A DNA stretch of 49,814 nucleotides from HGM13006 sp963650135 (GTDB taxonomy: Bacteria; Bacillota; Clostridia; Oscillospirales; Oscillospiraceae). Of this stretch, positions 32,812 through 41,422 are shown piece after piece. Under the pieces are notes generated by a model. It did no database searches. It had not been told where the DNA came from and was given only the letters and a program-made list of their open reading frames with translations. Location of the stretch: assembly GCA_963650135.1 (NCBI GenBank), contig CAVJLG010000014.1, positions 1 to 49,814 of the forward strand, written 5' to 3'. How positions within the stretch are numbered: position 1 is the first letter of the stretch; the number at the start of each line of letters is the position of its first letter. A program made the translations under genes and the position numbers.

Positions 32812-33473
32812 TGGAATATGTAAAACCGGGGGATATTGAGCGAAGAAGCATGGAGATTATCACGTCGGAGCTAAGCGCCCGGGGCATTACGCTGCCGGAA
32901 GAAACGGCACCGGTTGTAAAGCGGGTCATTCACACCACGGCGGATTTTGACTATGTGGAGCATCTGGTGTTTACGCCGGGAGCGGTGCAGAGGGGAATCA
33001 CAGCGCTGCTACAGGGAAACACCATTGTCACCGACACCAACATGGCCCTGTCCGGGGTCAGTAAGCCGGGGCTCAGCAAGCTGGGCGGCCAGGCGGTGTG
33101 CTTTATGGCAGATCCCGAGGTGGCGTTGGAGGCAAAAGCGAGAGGCACCACTCGGGCCGTGATCTCGGCAGAAAAAGCAGCCCGGGATTATCCGAACTGC
33201 ATCTATGCGGTGGGCAATGCACCCACGGCGCTGTTTGAAATTGTCCGGCAGCTGGACCGGGGATTTCGCCCGTCGCTGGTGATTGGGGTGCCGGTGGGCT
33301 TTGTAAATGTGGTGGAGGCCAAGGAGACGCTTTTGAACGCTTGTCGGGCACGGGATATTCCAGCCATTGTGGCCGTGGGACGAAAGGGCGGCAGTACCGT
33401 GGCGGCGGCGATTCTCAACGCGCTGATTTATCAGGCGGCCCAGATGCAGCAGCCGGAGCAGCGGGGCTGGTAA
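32811..33473 (+). CDS. cbiC: Cobalt-precorrin-8 methylmutase
   Basis: A 220-residue enzyme that moves a methyl group from C11 to C12 to give cobyrinic acid. The catalytic histidine is His41 in RVIHTTADFDY. DTNMALSGVSK, the VGNAPTALFEI segment near residue 135 and GVPVGFVNVVEAKE near 155 are family marks. Last gene of the operon, followed at once by a strong terminator. Confidence 0.95.
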   Translation: MEYVKPGDIERRSMEIITSELSARGITLPEETAPVVKRVIHTTADFDYVEHLVFTPGAVQRGITALLQGNTIVTDTNMALSGVSKPGLSKLGGQAVCFMADPEVALEAKARGTTRAVISAEKAARDYPNCIYAVGNAPTALFEIVRQLDRGFRPSLVIGVPVGFVNVVEAKETLLNACRARDIPAIVAVGRKGGSTVAAAILNALIYQAAQMQQPEQRGW

Positions 33474-33484
33474 TGGAATATACG

Positions 33485-33525
33485 AAACCGCACGCAGCCA
33501 ATCTAAGGCCTGCGTGCGGTTTTTA
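33485..33525 (+). terminator. Terminator of the cobalamin operon
   Basis: A 13-bp perfect stem (33485-33497 with 33510-33522), 12-base loop and a U-run (TTTTTAT) on the plus strand, 12 bases after the cbiC stop. Confidence 0.9.
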
Positions 33526-33535
33526 TATGCGTTGG

Positions 33536-35254
33536 CTACGAATTGTGCGCGGCGGCCTTCTTGGCAGCATCGAAATTGCGGTGCAGCAGAAGGTGCTCTT
33601 TCCCACGAATAACGCTCTCGTAAGCGGTCATCACCAGGGGGTTCTCGCTGGATTTCTTGATCTGGGTGTTGATATCGGTGTTGTAAAGACCTTGAATTCG
33701 GGCACTGCGAATGGAGCCGTCCTGGGTAACCGGCTGACCGCCGCCCATGATGCAGCCCCGACGGCAGGCCATGACCTCCACGAAGTCATAGTGTACCTCG
33801 CCGGCCTCGATCCGCTGAATCAGCTTTTCGGCATTGCCAAGACCGCTGACCACGGCGGCTTTCAGCTCGCGCTTTTGATAGGTGAAGCTTAGCTCTTTGA
33901 TGCCTTCCTCGCCGCGGACGCCGGAGTCCCGAATGGCCATCATATCCGCCCGGGCATGGCCCTTTTGCAGCCGCCGGAGAATGGCTTCGGTCACGCCGCC
34001 GGTGACGCCGAACAAAACGCCGCTGCCGGAGCCGATGCCAAAGGGCACATCTGCGGCTTCAATCTCGATGTTGGCGAAGTCCAGGCCCACCTTGCGAATC
34101 AGGGTGATGAGCTCAGTGGTGGTGAGCACATAGTCTACGTCCTGCTTGCCGTAGGTGGTGGATTCGGGGCGGAGAATTTCGCCCTTTTTCGCGGTGCAGG
34201 GCATAATGGCCACGGAAACCAGCCGCTTGCCCTCACTGCGCTCCGGGTCCTTGTAGTATTCCCGGATGACTGCGCCGAACATCTGCTGGGGAGAGCGGCA
34301 GGTGGAGAGGTGATCTTTCAATTCCGGATGGCGGCTCTCGCAATATTTCACCCATGCAGGGCAGCAGGAAGTAAACAGCGGAAGATTTTTACCGGTGGAC
34401 AGTCGCTCCAGCAGTTCTCTGGACTCCTCCATGACCGTCAGGTCGGCGCCGTAAGCGGTGTCATAGACCTCGGCAAAGCCCAGCCGATGGAGCACGCTGA
34501 CCAGCTTGCCCATGACGTTTTCGCCCTTGGGCAGTCCAAATGCCTCGCCCACTGCCACCCGAACAGCGGGAGCAATCTGGGCAATGACCTTGGCATTCCG
34601 GTCCGAAAGCACCTCGAACACCGGATTGATATTGGTGTTGATGCTGATGGCGCCGGTGGGGCAGACCACCCGGCACTGGCCGCAGCCAACGCAGTCGGTT
34701 TCGGCAATGGTTTTATTAAAGGCCGGAGTTACCAGTGTGTCAGTGCCGCGATAGGCAAAGTCAATGGCGTTGACGCCCTGCACATCGGCGCACATTCTCA
34801 CGCAGTCGCCGCAGAGAATGCACTTGTTGGGGTCCCGGACGATGGAGGGAGAGCTCATATCTACCGGCTGCTTCTTCTTGGTGTTCTCAAAGCGAATGGT
34901 AGTAACGCCCAGCCGATGGGCCAGATCCTGAAGGTGACATTCCCGGCTCTTGATGCAGGTGGTACAGTCCCGGTCATGGGCAGCCAGCAGCAGCTCCAGA
35001 ATCAGCTTGCGATAATTCATCAGTCTGGGGGTGTTGGTGTAGATTACCATACCGTCCCTGGGGCGCTCAGAGCAGGAGGTAAAGGTTTTTCCGGCGTCCG
35101 TTTCCACGGTACATAGGCGGCAAGCGCCATAAACGGACAGCTCGGAGTGATAGCACAGGGTGGGAATATCAATTCCGGCCTTGCGAATCACAGAAAGCAC
35201 GTTGGGCTCATCGGTAAACTCCACCCGACGGTCATCAATCATCATATATCCCAT
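33536..35254 (-). CDS. hydA: [FeFe] hydrogenase catalytic subunit, HydA of a HydABC-type complex
   Basis: A 572-residue hydrogenase subunit. In order: an N-terminal [2Fe-2S] ferredoxin domain (cysteines in CYHSELSVYGACRLC), a His-Cys3 cluster motif (HDRDCTTCIKSREC), two [4Fe-4S] motifs (CILCGDCVRMC; CVGCGQCRVVCP) and the H-cluster domain with L1 TSCCPAW (~295), L2 MPCTAKKGE (~351) and L3 MACRRGCIMGGGQ (~495). It lacks the extra C-terminal [2Fe-2S] domain of Thermotoga HydA. ATG at 35254 follows GGAGGG. Together with HydB and HydC it probably couples H2 to NADH, possibly with ferredoxin by electron bifurcation. Confidence 0.95.
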   Translation of the reverse strand: MGYMMIDDRRVEFTDEPNVLSVIRKAGIDIPTLCYHSELSVYGACRLCTVETDAGKTFTSCSERPRDGMVIYTNTPRLMNYRKLILELLLAAHDRDCTTCIKSRECHLQDLAHRLGVTTIRFENTKKKQPVDMSSPSIVRDPNKCILCGDCVRMCADVQGVNAIDFAYRGTDTLVTPAFNKTIAETDCVGCGQCRVVCPTGAISINTNINPVFEVLSDRNAKVIAQIAPAVRVAVGEAFGLPKGENVMGKLVSVLHRLGFAEVYDTAYGADLTVMEESRELLERLSTGKNLPLFTSCCPAWVKYCESRHPELKDHLSTCRSPQQMFGAVIREYYKDPERSEGKRLVSVAIMPCTAKKGEILRPESTTYGKQDVDYVLTTTELITLIRKVGLDFANIEIEAADVPFGIGSGSGVLFGVTGGVTEAILRRLQKGHARADMMAIRDSGVRGEEGIKELSFTYQKRELKAAVVSGLGNAEKLIQRIEAGEVHYDFVEVMACRRGCIMGGGQPVTQDGSIRSARIQGLYNTDINTQIKKSSENPLVMTAYESVIRGKEHLLLHRNFDAAKKAAAHNS

Positions 35255-35267
35255 GGTAATTCCCTCC

Positions 35268-37136
35268 TTACTCGGCATACACTGCCCCAAAGGGACAGGC
35301 ATTCAGGCAGGCACAGCATTTGATGCACTTGCCGGTATCAATGGAAAACGGATGCTTGATCTGGCCGGTAATGGCGGAAGCGGGACAGCCCCGGGCACAC
35401 TTGGAGCAGCCCTTACATTTATCAGGATCAATATGGAAGGTGCGCAGCGAGGTACAGACATGGGAGGGACAGACTTTGTCCACAATATGCGCCTCGTATT
35501 CCGAGCGGAACGCACGCAGGGTACTGACCACAGGCTTTGCGGCGCTTTTACCCAGACCGCACAGGGCTGTGTTGCTAATCATATCCGCCAGCTCCTCCAA
35601 CTGATCCAGATCGGATGGGCTGCCGTTTCCGGCCACAATCCGCTCCAAAATCTCCAGCATCCGGCGAGTACCCTCCCGGCAGGGGACGCACTTGCCGCAG
35701 CTTTCCCGCTGGGTGAAGCTCATGAAGAACCGGGCAACCTCAACCATACAGGTGTCCTCATCCATCACCACAAGACCGCCGGAGCCGATCATGGCGCCGA
35801 TTTTGGTAAGAGAGTCGAAGTCCATGGGGCTGTCCAGTTGGCTCTCTACCAGGCAGCCGCCGGAGGGGCCGCCAATCTGTACGGCTTTGAACTTCTTGCC
35901 GTTTCGAATGCCGCCGCCGATATCGAAAATGACCTCGCGGAGGGTAATGCCCATGGGGACCTCAATGAGGCCGGTGTTTACCACGTTGCCGGTGAGGGCA
36001 AAGGCCTTGGTGCCGGGGCTGCTGGGGGTGCCGATGCTCCGATACCACTGGGCACCCCGGGAGATAATCATGGGGACGTTGGCATAGGTTTCCACGTTGT
36101 TCAGCACCGTGGGCTTTTCCCACAGGCCCTTCTCTACCGTTCTGGGCGGCTTGACCCGGGGCATGCCGCGCTTTCCTTCAATGGAGGCAGTCAATGCCGA
36201 ACCCTCGCCGCAGACGAATGCACCGGCGCCGCGGTTGATGTGCAGCCGGAAGGAGAAGTCCGTGCCGAGAATATGATCGCCCAGCAGGCCCAATTCCTCG
36301 GCCTGGGCAATGGCGGTTTTCAGTCGATGAATGGCCAGGGGATACTCTGCGCGAACGTAAATATAACCCTCCTGGGCTCCAACGGCCAGGGCGGCGATCA
36401 TCATGCCCTCAATCATCCGGTGGGGGTCGCCCTCCATGATGCTTCGGTCCATAAATGCACCGGGATCGCCCTCGTCGCCGTTGCACACCACATAGCGGGT
36501 GGTTTCCTTCTGACGGGCAACCTGGCTCCATTTCCGGCCCGTGGGGAAGCCTGCACCGCCCCGGCCACGAAGCCCGGAGTCGGAGATGGTGTCGATGATG
36601 GATTCCGGGGGCATTTCAAACATGGCGGTTTCAAAGGCTGCATAGGCCCCGGCGGCCAGGGCGTCTTCAATGTGCTCGGCGTCGATATGACCGCAGTTTT
36701 TCAGCACCAGCCGGGTCTGCTTGGCGTAGAAGGGGATCTCCTCCTGGGTTTCATAGACCTTGCCGCCGGCATGATACATCAGCCGTTCCACAGGCTCGCC
36801 CCGGAGCACGGTCTTTTCAAAGATCTCCTCGCAGTCTTCGGGCTTTACCTTTAGATAGAGATAGTGATAGGGCTCAATACGAACCAGGGGGCCCATTTCA
36901 CAGAAGCCGTGGCAGCCACTGGTTTTGACGCTGGTGTGGGCGATTTCTGCACCGAATTCCACCTGGGCGTCTTCCAAATGCTCGGTCAGCTCCAGCATTT
37001 TGGCGTAGATTTTATCCGCGCCTCCGGCAAGACATCCGGTGCCGCCGCAGACAAGAATCTTACATTTTTGGCCTCTCAGGCGCATCTCACATTCCTGGCG
37101 GAGATGGCGGAGGTCGTCTCTGGACTGTAGCTTCAT
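35268..37136 (-). CDS. hydB: NADH-binding subunit of the HydABC hydrogenase, NuoF-like
   Basis: A 622-residue flavoprotein. Residues ~25-120: thioredoxin-like [2Fe-2S] domain (CGGTGCLAGGADK; SGCHGFCEMGP). Middle: the FMN/NADH-binding NuoF core (GLRGRGGAGFPTGRKW; CNGDEGDPGAFMDRS). Then the [4Fe-4S] motif SCGKCVPCREGTRR, and at the C-terminus two more [4Fe-4S] motifs (CKGCSKCARGCP; CIKCCACLNACP). It overlaps hydC by four bases and precedes hydA by 13. Matches HydB of trimeric hydrogenases in length and layout. Confidence 0.94.
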   Translation of the reverse strand: MKLQSRDDLRHLRQECEMRLRGQKCKILVCGGTGCLAGGADKIYAKMLELTEHLEDAQVEFGAEIAHTSVKTSGCHGFCEMGPLVRIEPYHYLYLKVKPEDCEEIFEKTVLRGEPVERLMYHAGGKVYETQEEIPFYAKQTRLVLKNCGHIDAEHIEDALAAGAYAAFETAMFEMPPESIIDTISDSGLRGRGGAGFPTGRKWSQVARQKETTRYVVCNGDEGDPGAFMDRSIMEGDPHRMIEGMMIAALAVGAQEGYIYVRAEYPLAIHRLKTAIAQAEELGLLGDHILGTDFSFRLHINRGAGAFVCGEGSALTASIEGKRGMPRVKPPRTVEKGLWEKPTVLNNVETYANVPMIISRGAQWYRSIGTPSSPGTKAFALTGNVVNTGLIEVPMGITLREVIFDIGGGIRNGKKFKAVQIGGPSGGCLVESQLDSPMDFDSLTKIGAMIGSGGLVVMDEDTCMVEVARFFMSFTQRESCGKCVPCREGTRRMLEILERIVAGNGSPSDLDQLEELADMISNTALCGLGKSAAKPVVSTLRAFRSEYEAHIVDKVCPSHVCTSLRTFHIDPDKCKGCSKCARGCPASAITGQIKHPFSIDTGKCIKCCACLNACPFGAVYAE

Positions 37137-37612
37137 GCTTCCTTCCCCCTTAGCTCCTTAATTACAGCGCGGATCTTGTCCGGCGACATCTGGGGATAGA
37201 CCTGCTCGTTGATGGTCAGGGCCGGCGCAAGGCCGCAGGCACCCAGACAGGACACCGTTTCCACTGTGAACAGCATATCATCTGTGGTATGCTTGTCGGC
37301 ACTGAGGCCCAGGTCCTGATACAGCGCCTCCAGAATCGGCACAGAGTTCCGAACATGACATGCCGTACCGTCGCAGACCTTAATGACATACTTGCCCTTT
37401 GCTTCAAAAGAGAAGTTGACATAAAAACTTGCAACGCTGTAGGCCTTGGCCTCGGAAATACCGATTTTCTGCGCCACATAGGTGAGCAGCTCCGGGGGAA
37501 GATAACCGAATTGCTCCTGTATGTCCTGAATTACGGGAATCAGGGAGCGCTCTCCGGCGGGATAGTTTTTGAGAATGGTATCGACTTGCGTATAATAGGA
37601 TGAATCCAACAT
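37133..37612 (-). CDS. hydC: NuoE-like subunit of the HydABC hydrogenase
   Basis: A 159-residue thioredoxin-like [2Fe-2S] protein of the NuoE family; the four ligands are in CDGTACHVRN and CLGACGLAP. ATG at 37612 is preferred because GGAGG lies eight bases upstream; an in-frame ATG at 37627 overlaps that ribosome site. First gene of the hyd operon, behind a near-consensus promoter. Confidence 0.93.
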   Translation of the reverse strand: MLDSSYYTQVDTILKNYPAGERSLIPVIQDIQEQFGYLPPELLTYVAQKIGISEAKAYSVASFYVNFSFEAKGKYVIKVCDGTACHVRNSVPILEALYQDLGLSADKHTTDDMLFTVETVSCLGACGLAPALTINEQVYPQMSPDKIRAVIKELRGKEA

Positions 37613-37695
37613 GCAATCAGCCTCCATAGCGTGGAGAAAATCCGACGCTATTTATTTTCATCTGGAGCACAAAATGCGGCAGACGGAATAAGGCT

Positions 37696-37724
37696 ATTAT
37701 AGGAGCTTGCAGCCAATCCTGCAA
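37696..37724 (-). promoter_or_regulatory. Promoter of hydCBA
   Basis: Minus strand: TTGCAG (37719-37724), 17-base spacer, consensus TATAAT (37696-37701); leader of about 77 bases. Confidence 0.7.
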
Positions 37725-37814
37725 GAAGATTGTGAAAAAAATAACGAAATTTCAGGAGACTTGTGGGAATTGCACTAGAACCAGGTGGGCTTTGCGAATC
37801 TGCGCCGGATTTCC

Positions 37815-37843
37815 TTGAAAATAAAGCCCCAAAATGCTATGAT
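37815..37843 (+). promoter_or_regulatory. Promoter of the esterase gene
   Basis: TTGAAA (37815-37820), 17-base spacer, TATGAT (37838-37843); leader of about 140 bases. Confidence 0.55.
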
Positions 37844-37990
37844 GAAACCACGGAAAATGAAGCCGCGAAATGAGGCTGGACGGCTGCTTACAGGCGGCTT
37901 TTTCAAAGCAATGCAGTTAGCGACTGCTAATGAAAAGCGGGAAGCTATCTTGGCTTCGTTTCAGCGGCAGAAGCAAAAAGGAGCATATTC

Positions 37991-38845
37991 ATGCGTTCGA
38001 TGAAACCTGATCGGGACATTTGCGTCCGAAGTATTTCCATTCCGGCCGGTCAGCGGGCCATTCCGGCGCTGGTGCTGTCGCCCAAGGCGGCACCGACACA
38101 GGCCACCGGCGTTCTGTGGATTCACGGCGGCGGATATATTGCCGGGATGAAGGAAATGGTGCATATGTCCCGGGCGGTGGACCTGGTGAAGCAATTCGGA
38201 GCGGTGGTAGTGTCGCCGGGGTATCGGCTGGCGCCCTTTGCACCCTATCCTGCAGCGCTGGAGGATTGCTATGAGGCCCTGTTATACATAAAAATGCATG
38301 CCGGTGAGCTTGGTATCCGGACGGACCAGCTGATGGTTGGCGGCGAGAGTGCAGGGGGCGGGCTCTGCGCAGCGGTGTGCATTCGGGCAAGGGACACCGG
38401 CGCGGTGAACATTGCCTTCCAGATGCCCCTTTATCCCATGCTGGATGACCGGGACACGGAGACTTCCCGGGATAACCACGGCCGGGTGTGGAATACCCGG
38501 AAGAATCACTTTGCATGGCGCTGTTATCTGCGGGGGCAGAAACGGGATAGCCTGTCGCCCTATGCGGCACCGGCCCGGCTTACGGACTTTTCCGGGCTGC
38601 CGCCTGCCTATACCTTTGTGGGGGATGGAGAGCCCTTTTATGCCGAGACGCTTCGGTATGTTTCGCAGCTGGAGGCCCAGGGAATCCCGGCTAAGGTGGA
38701 CGTATATCCCTCCAATATGCATGCCTTTGACATGATGCGGCCGGAGCTGCCAATCAGTCAAGAGGCGGCCCGTCGATTTTTGGCGCAGTTTGCCTATGCG
38801 CAGGCAAATTATTTTGCGCCGCAGAAAGCCAATAAAAATGATTGA
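37991..38845 (+). CDS. Alpha/beta hydrolase, hormone-sensitive-lipase (GDXG) family esterase
   Basis: A 284-residue carboxylic-ester hydrolase. The oxyanion-hole motif IHGGGYIAG is near residue 43 and the nucleophile motif GESAGGG near 117; the likely catalytic Asp is in VGDGEPFY and the His in NMHAFDM near 245. No signal peptide, so cytoplasmic. ATG at 37991 has AAGGAG eight bases upstream. Followed 24 bases later by a small membrane protein, probably on one transcript. Substrate unknown. Confidence 0.9.
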   Translation: MRSMKPDRDICVRSISIPAGQRAIPALVLSPKAAPTQATGVLWIHGGGYIAGMKEMVHMSRAVDLVKQFGAVVVSPGYRLAPFAPYPAALEDCYEALLYIKMHAGELGIRTDQLMVGGESAGGGLCAAVCIRARDTGAVNIAFQMPLYPMLDDRDTETSRDNHGRVWNTRKNHFAWRCYLRGQKRDSLSPYAAPARLTDFSGLPPAYTFVGDGEPFYAETLRYVSQLEAQGIPAKVDVYPSNMHAFDMMRPELPISQEAARRFLAQFAYAQANYFAPQKANKND

Positions 38846-38869
38846 AACATTTAAAGGAGGAAGCGCGGT

Positions 38870-39358
38870 ATGCTGGTGCTGCAAATCGTATTATATTGTC
38901 TTCTGTTTGTTCTGTTGGAAAAATACGCGGCGAGAGACAGCGGGCGAAATTGCCTCTATTTTTATCCGAAGGACTATCTTGCCGAAGCGGAGAAGCGGGG
39001 ACTTGCGGATCAAGCTGCCGTTATGAAAAAGGGAAAGCGCATTATGGTGCCGTTTTGCCTGGTGATGCTGGTTGCGCTGCTTTTGATTGTAGCGGTCTGG
39101 AATCGGGTGACGGATTTTAAAACGGCCTATCTCCAGGTCTATCTCTTCCTTGTGGTGATGAACTGGTTTGACGGAATCGTGGTGGACAGAGTATGGGTGG
39201 GCCATAGTAAGATTTGGCGTATTGAGGGGATGGAGGACGTTCCCTATGTGAAGCCGTGGAAGACGGTTTTGGTCAAGCGTGGTTTGGCTACGGTGCTGTA
39301 TCTGGTGATCGCCCTGGCGGTAGCCGGAATTGTGGTGCTGATGGGCAAAATCGGATAA
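38870..39358 (+). CDS. Small integral membrane protein, unknown function
   Basis: A 162-residue protein with four likely membrane helices (about residues 2-18, 58-78, 85-100 and 138-158) and a charged loop between the first two. Not recognised as a known family. ATG at 38870 follows AAAGGAGG with a somewhat long gap. It ends just before a strong terminator and probably shares the esterase transcript. Confidence 0.7.
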   Translation: MLVLQIVLYCLLFVLLEKYAARDSGRNCLYFYPKDYLAEAEKRGLADQAAVMKKGKRIMVPFCLVMLVALLLIVAVWNRVTDFKTAYLQVYLFLVVMNWFDGIVVDRVWVGHSKIWRIEGMEDVPYVKPWKTVLVKRGLATVLYLVIALAVAGIVVLMGKIG

Positions 39359-39415
39359 AGGCTGGGAATCGCGGCTGGGCTCTCATTTGAAAAAGAAAAA
39401 CGGAGGCAATATAGA

Positions 39416-39454
39416 AAAGCACACTGACTTATGCAGTCAGTGTGCTTTGCTTTT
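39416..39454. terminator. Bidirectional terminator between membrane protein and SDR genes
   Basis: A 14-bp perfect stem (39416-39429 with 39435-39448), five-base loop, followed on the plus strand by GCTTTTTTGG; a shorter U-run follows on the minus strand after the convergent SDR gene. Confidence 0.85.
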
Positions 39455-39458
39455 TTGG

Positions 39459-40241
39459 TTAGCCGCCGGTGGTTGCGCCGCCGTCTACAATGAGCGTGGT
39501 GCCGGTGATAAAGGCGGCTGCATCCGTTGCAAAGTACAGCATGGCAGAGGCGATTTCCTCAGGCTGGGCCATGCGATGCATGGGGATTTTGTCCAGCAGG
39601 GTTTCCGCCAGCTGCTTGTCCTCCAATAGCCCCTGATTGATGGCGGTTGCGGTAAGACCCGGGCAAACGGCGTTGACGGTGATGCCGTATTCGCACCACT
39701 CCCGGCCCATGGTGCGGACCAGTGTGACCAGTGCGCCCTTGGATGCGCCATAGGGCCCGTGATGCCCGCCCCCTTCAAATGCGCCGATGGAAGCGGTAAT
39801 GACAATGCGCCCGCCCCGGCCCTGGTGAATCATTTGCTTGGCCGCGGCCTTGGCGCAGAGAAACGTTCCATTGAGATTGACGGAGATCACGTTCATGAAC
39901 TCATCCTCCGTCTGCTCCAGGAGCGGGAGCACCGCCCCGCCGATTCCGGCATTGGCAATAAAAATATCCACACCGCCAAAATGGTCCACGGTTTCTGTGA
40001 TGAGTCGGTCTACCTGCTGGCTCTGGGCAATGTCCACCGGAACCACATGGACCCGCCCGCCGTTTCTGCGGATGACTTCGGCGGTCTTTTCCGCAGCTTC
40101 CGCAGAGATGTCGGCGGCAATGACATTGGCGCCATAGGCGGCAAACAGCATGGCCGCAGCCTGACCGATGCCGCTTCCGGCCCCGGTAATGACGGCGGTT
40201 TTTCCGGCGCAGTCAAAGGTTGGAATCTGAACAGGATACAT
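39459..40241 (-). CDS. Short-chain dehydrogenase/reductase (SDR), second gene of pair
   Basis: A 260-residue classical SDR oxidoreductase. Rossmann motif TGAGSGIG near residue 20, NAG motif (ANAGIGG) near 100, catalytic Ser in TASIGAF, YGASK (Tyr/Lys) near 165 and the C-terminal DGGATTGG. ATG at 40241 follows AGGAGG; longer upstream frames are not supported. It lies 13 bases after the other SDR. The DI loop (AADIS) suggests NAD rather than NADP (inference). Substrate unknown. Confidence 0.92.
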   Translation of the reverse strand: MYPVQIPTFDCAGKTAVITGAGSGIGQAAAMLFAAYGANVIAADISAEAAEKTAEVIRRNGGRVHVVPVDIAQSQQVDRLITETVDHFGGVDIFIANAGIGGAVLPLLEQTEDEFMNVISVNLNGTFLCAKAAAKQMIHQGRGGRIVITASIGAFEGGGHHGPYGASKGALVTLVRTMGREWCEYGITVNAVCPGLTATAINQGLLEDKQLAETLLDKIPMHRMAQPEEIASAMLYFATDAAAFITGTTLIVDGGATTGG

Positions 40242-40254
40242 CGTAACTCCTCCT

Positions 40255-41016
40255 TTACAGGCAGCGCCCGTTGTCGGTGACGATGGCTTGACCGGTGATG
40301 CAGCGGGAGAGATCGCTGGCCAGGAACGCAATGACATTGGCCTGATCCTCCGCAGATGCAAAGGGAATGGACGAATCCATATGCCGGTCAGTGATAGCAA
40401 AGAATTCCTGGTCGATAAAGGCGTCTTCCCGGCCATCCATACGGTCCACGGCGGTGGGGCCCGGGCAAACGGCATTGCAGCGAATTTCGCTGCCCGTATA
40501 CTGGAGGGCGATATTCTTGGTCATGGCAATCACGGCGGCCTTTGCGGCGGAATAGCTGACGCCTGCGTTGCCGTATACCCCTGCAATGGCGGAGAGATTG
40601 ACGATGGAACCGCTGCCCTGAGCACGCATATGGGGCAGGACAGCCCGGCAGCAATACAGCACCGCGGACTGATTCAGTGCAATTATTTGATCCCAGAAGG
40701 CGTCACTGCACTTTTCGGTGGTGGTGTGGAAATCTCCGGCCCCGGCATTGTTGACCAGTACGTCAATGCGCCCAAAGGTCTTTACTACCTGCTCCACGGC
40801 AGCCGTGCAGTCCGCGGATTTGGTTACGTCTCCGGCGATGGTCAGACATGCGGCACCCAGGGCAGAGAGCTCTGCGGCGACCTTGTCCAGCTTTTCCTGC
40901 CCACGGGCGAAGATTGCGACCTTGGCCCCTTGCTTTGCAAATACCCGCGCGGTTTCTGCGCCGATGCCGGAGCTTCCACCGGTGATGAGCGCAACCTTGC
41001 CTGTTAGCATTTCCAT
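40255..41016 (-). CDS. Short-chain dehydrogenase/reductase (SDR), first gene of pair
   Basis: A 253-residue classical SDR. Seen: TGGSSGIG near residue 13, NNAGAGD near 88, Ser in NLSAIAG near 140 and the YSAAK Tyr/Lys pair near 153. After the first beta strand the FARGQEK segment has a basic residue, which favours NADPH (inference). ATG at 41016 follows AGGAGG with seven bases between. It heads a two-gene operon and is a distant paralogue of the next SDR. Confidence 0.92.
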   Translation of the reverse strand: MEMLTGKVALITGGSSGIGAETARVFAKQGAKVAIFARGQEKLDKVAAELSALGAACLTIAGDVTKSADCTAAVEQVVKTFGRIDVLVNNAGAGDFHTTTEKCSDAFWDQIIALNQSAVLYCCRAVLPHMRAQGSGSIVNLSAIAGVYGNAGVSYSAAKAAVIAMTKNIALQYTGSEIRCNAVCPGPTAVDRMDGREDAFIDQEFFAITDRHMDSSIPFASAEDQANVIAFLASDLSRCITGQAIVTDNGRCL

Positions 41017-41422
41017 ATAAGTTCCTCCTGCGGTTTTGGTATGGCAACACCGCACAAATGTGTCTGCGGGCTACAGCCGATCTTTTCCGCCGGAAATGCG
41101 TTATTTTTTCTTGACATACACAAAGTATGCCTGCGAAAAACTGCCTTTTTCCGACGCAAAATCTTTGGCTGAATCCTCGCCGTCAATTTATGCGGTATTG
41201 CCTTATTTCTACTATAAACGGGTTTGGGCCCAATGTAAAATAACTCTTTTGCCGTCCGGTATAACCTGGAGAGAATACCGGGCGTATGCTGATTTTCCTT
41301 GACAGAGGCCGCGTGTTTGATCATCATTGCGGCAGAATAAAAGGAAAGACGCGCATATGGCATTGCGGGACAATTCATTCGGTGATGAACTTACAATGAT
41401 CGGCGCGTCAAAGGGGAAAGCT
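41017..41422. other. Divergent intergenic region before the SDR operon and the GNAT gene
   Basis: About 400 bases without a credible gene; two overlapping opposite open frames here lack ribosome sites and family resemblance. It holds the SDR promoter (41211-41239, minus), a long SDR leader (41017-41204) and a weaker plus-strand promoter (TTGACA at 41299-41304, poor -10 CATCAT). Confidence 0.5.
41211..41239 (-). promoter_or_regulatory. Promoter of the SDR operon
   Basis: Minus strand: TTTACA (41234-41239), 17-base spacer, TATAGT (41211-41216). Predicted leader of about 188 bases before the first SDR. Confidence 0.6.

Larger units (their letters stand above)
37613..37990. other. Divergent intergenic region between hydC and the esterase gene
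   Basis: A 378-base gap with the hyd promoter (37696-37724, minus) and the esterase promoter (37815-37843, plus). A small open frame starting at 37785 crosses the plus-strand promoter, lacks a ribosome site and is not called. Nothing else recognised. Confidence 0.6.

Noticed and set aside
33956..35116. 386-codon plus-strand open frame over hydA
   Set aside because: Antisense shadow; the minus strand holds all H-cluster motifs.
35160..36854. 564-codon plus-strand open frame over hydB
   Set aside because: Antisense shadow of a GC-rich gene; hydB has complete cluster motifs on the other strand.
37785..38003. 72-codon open frame upstream of the esterase
   Set aside because: Overlaps the esterase promoter and start, lacks a ribosome site, Lys/Arg-rich composition without family likeness.
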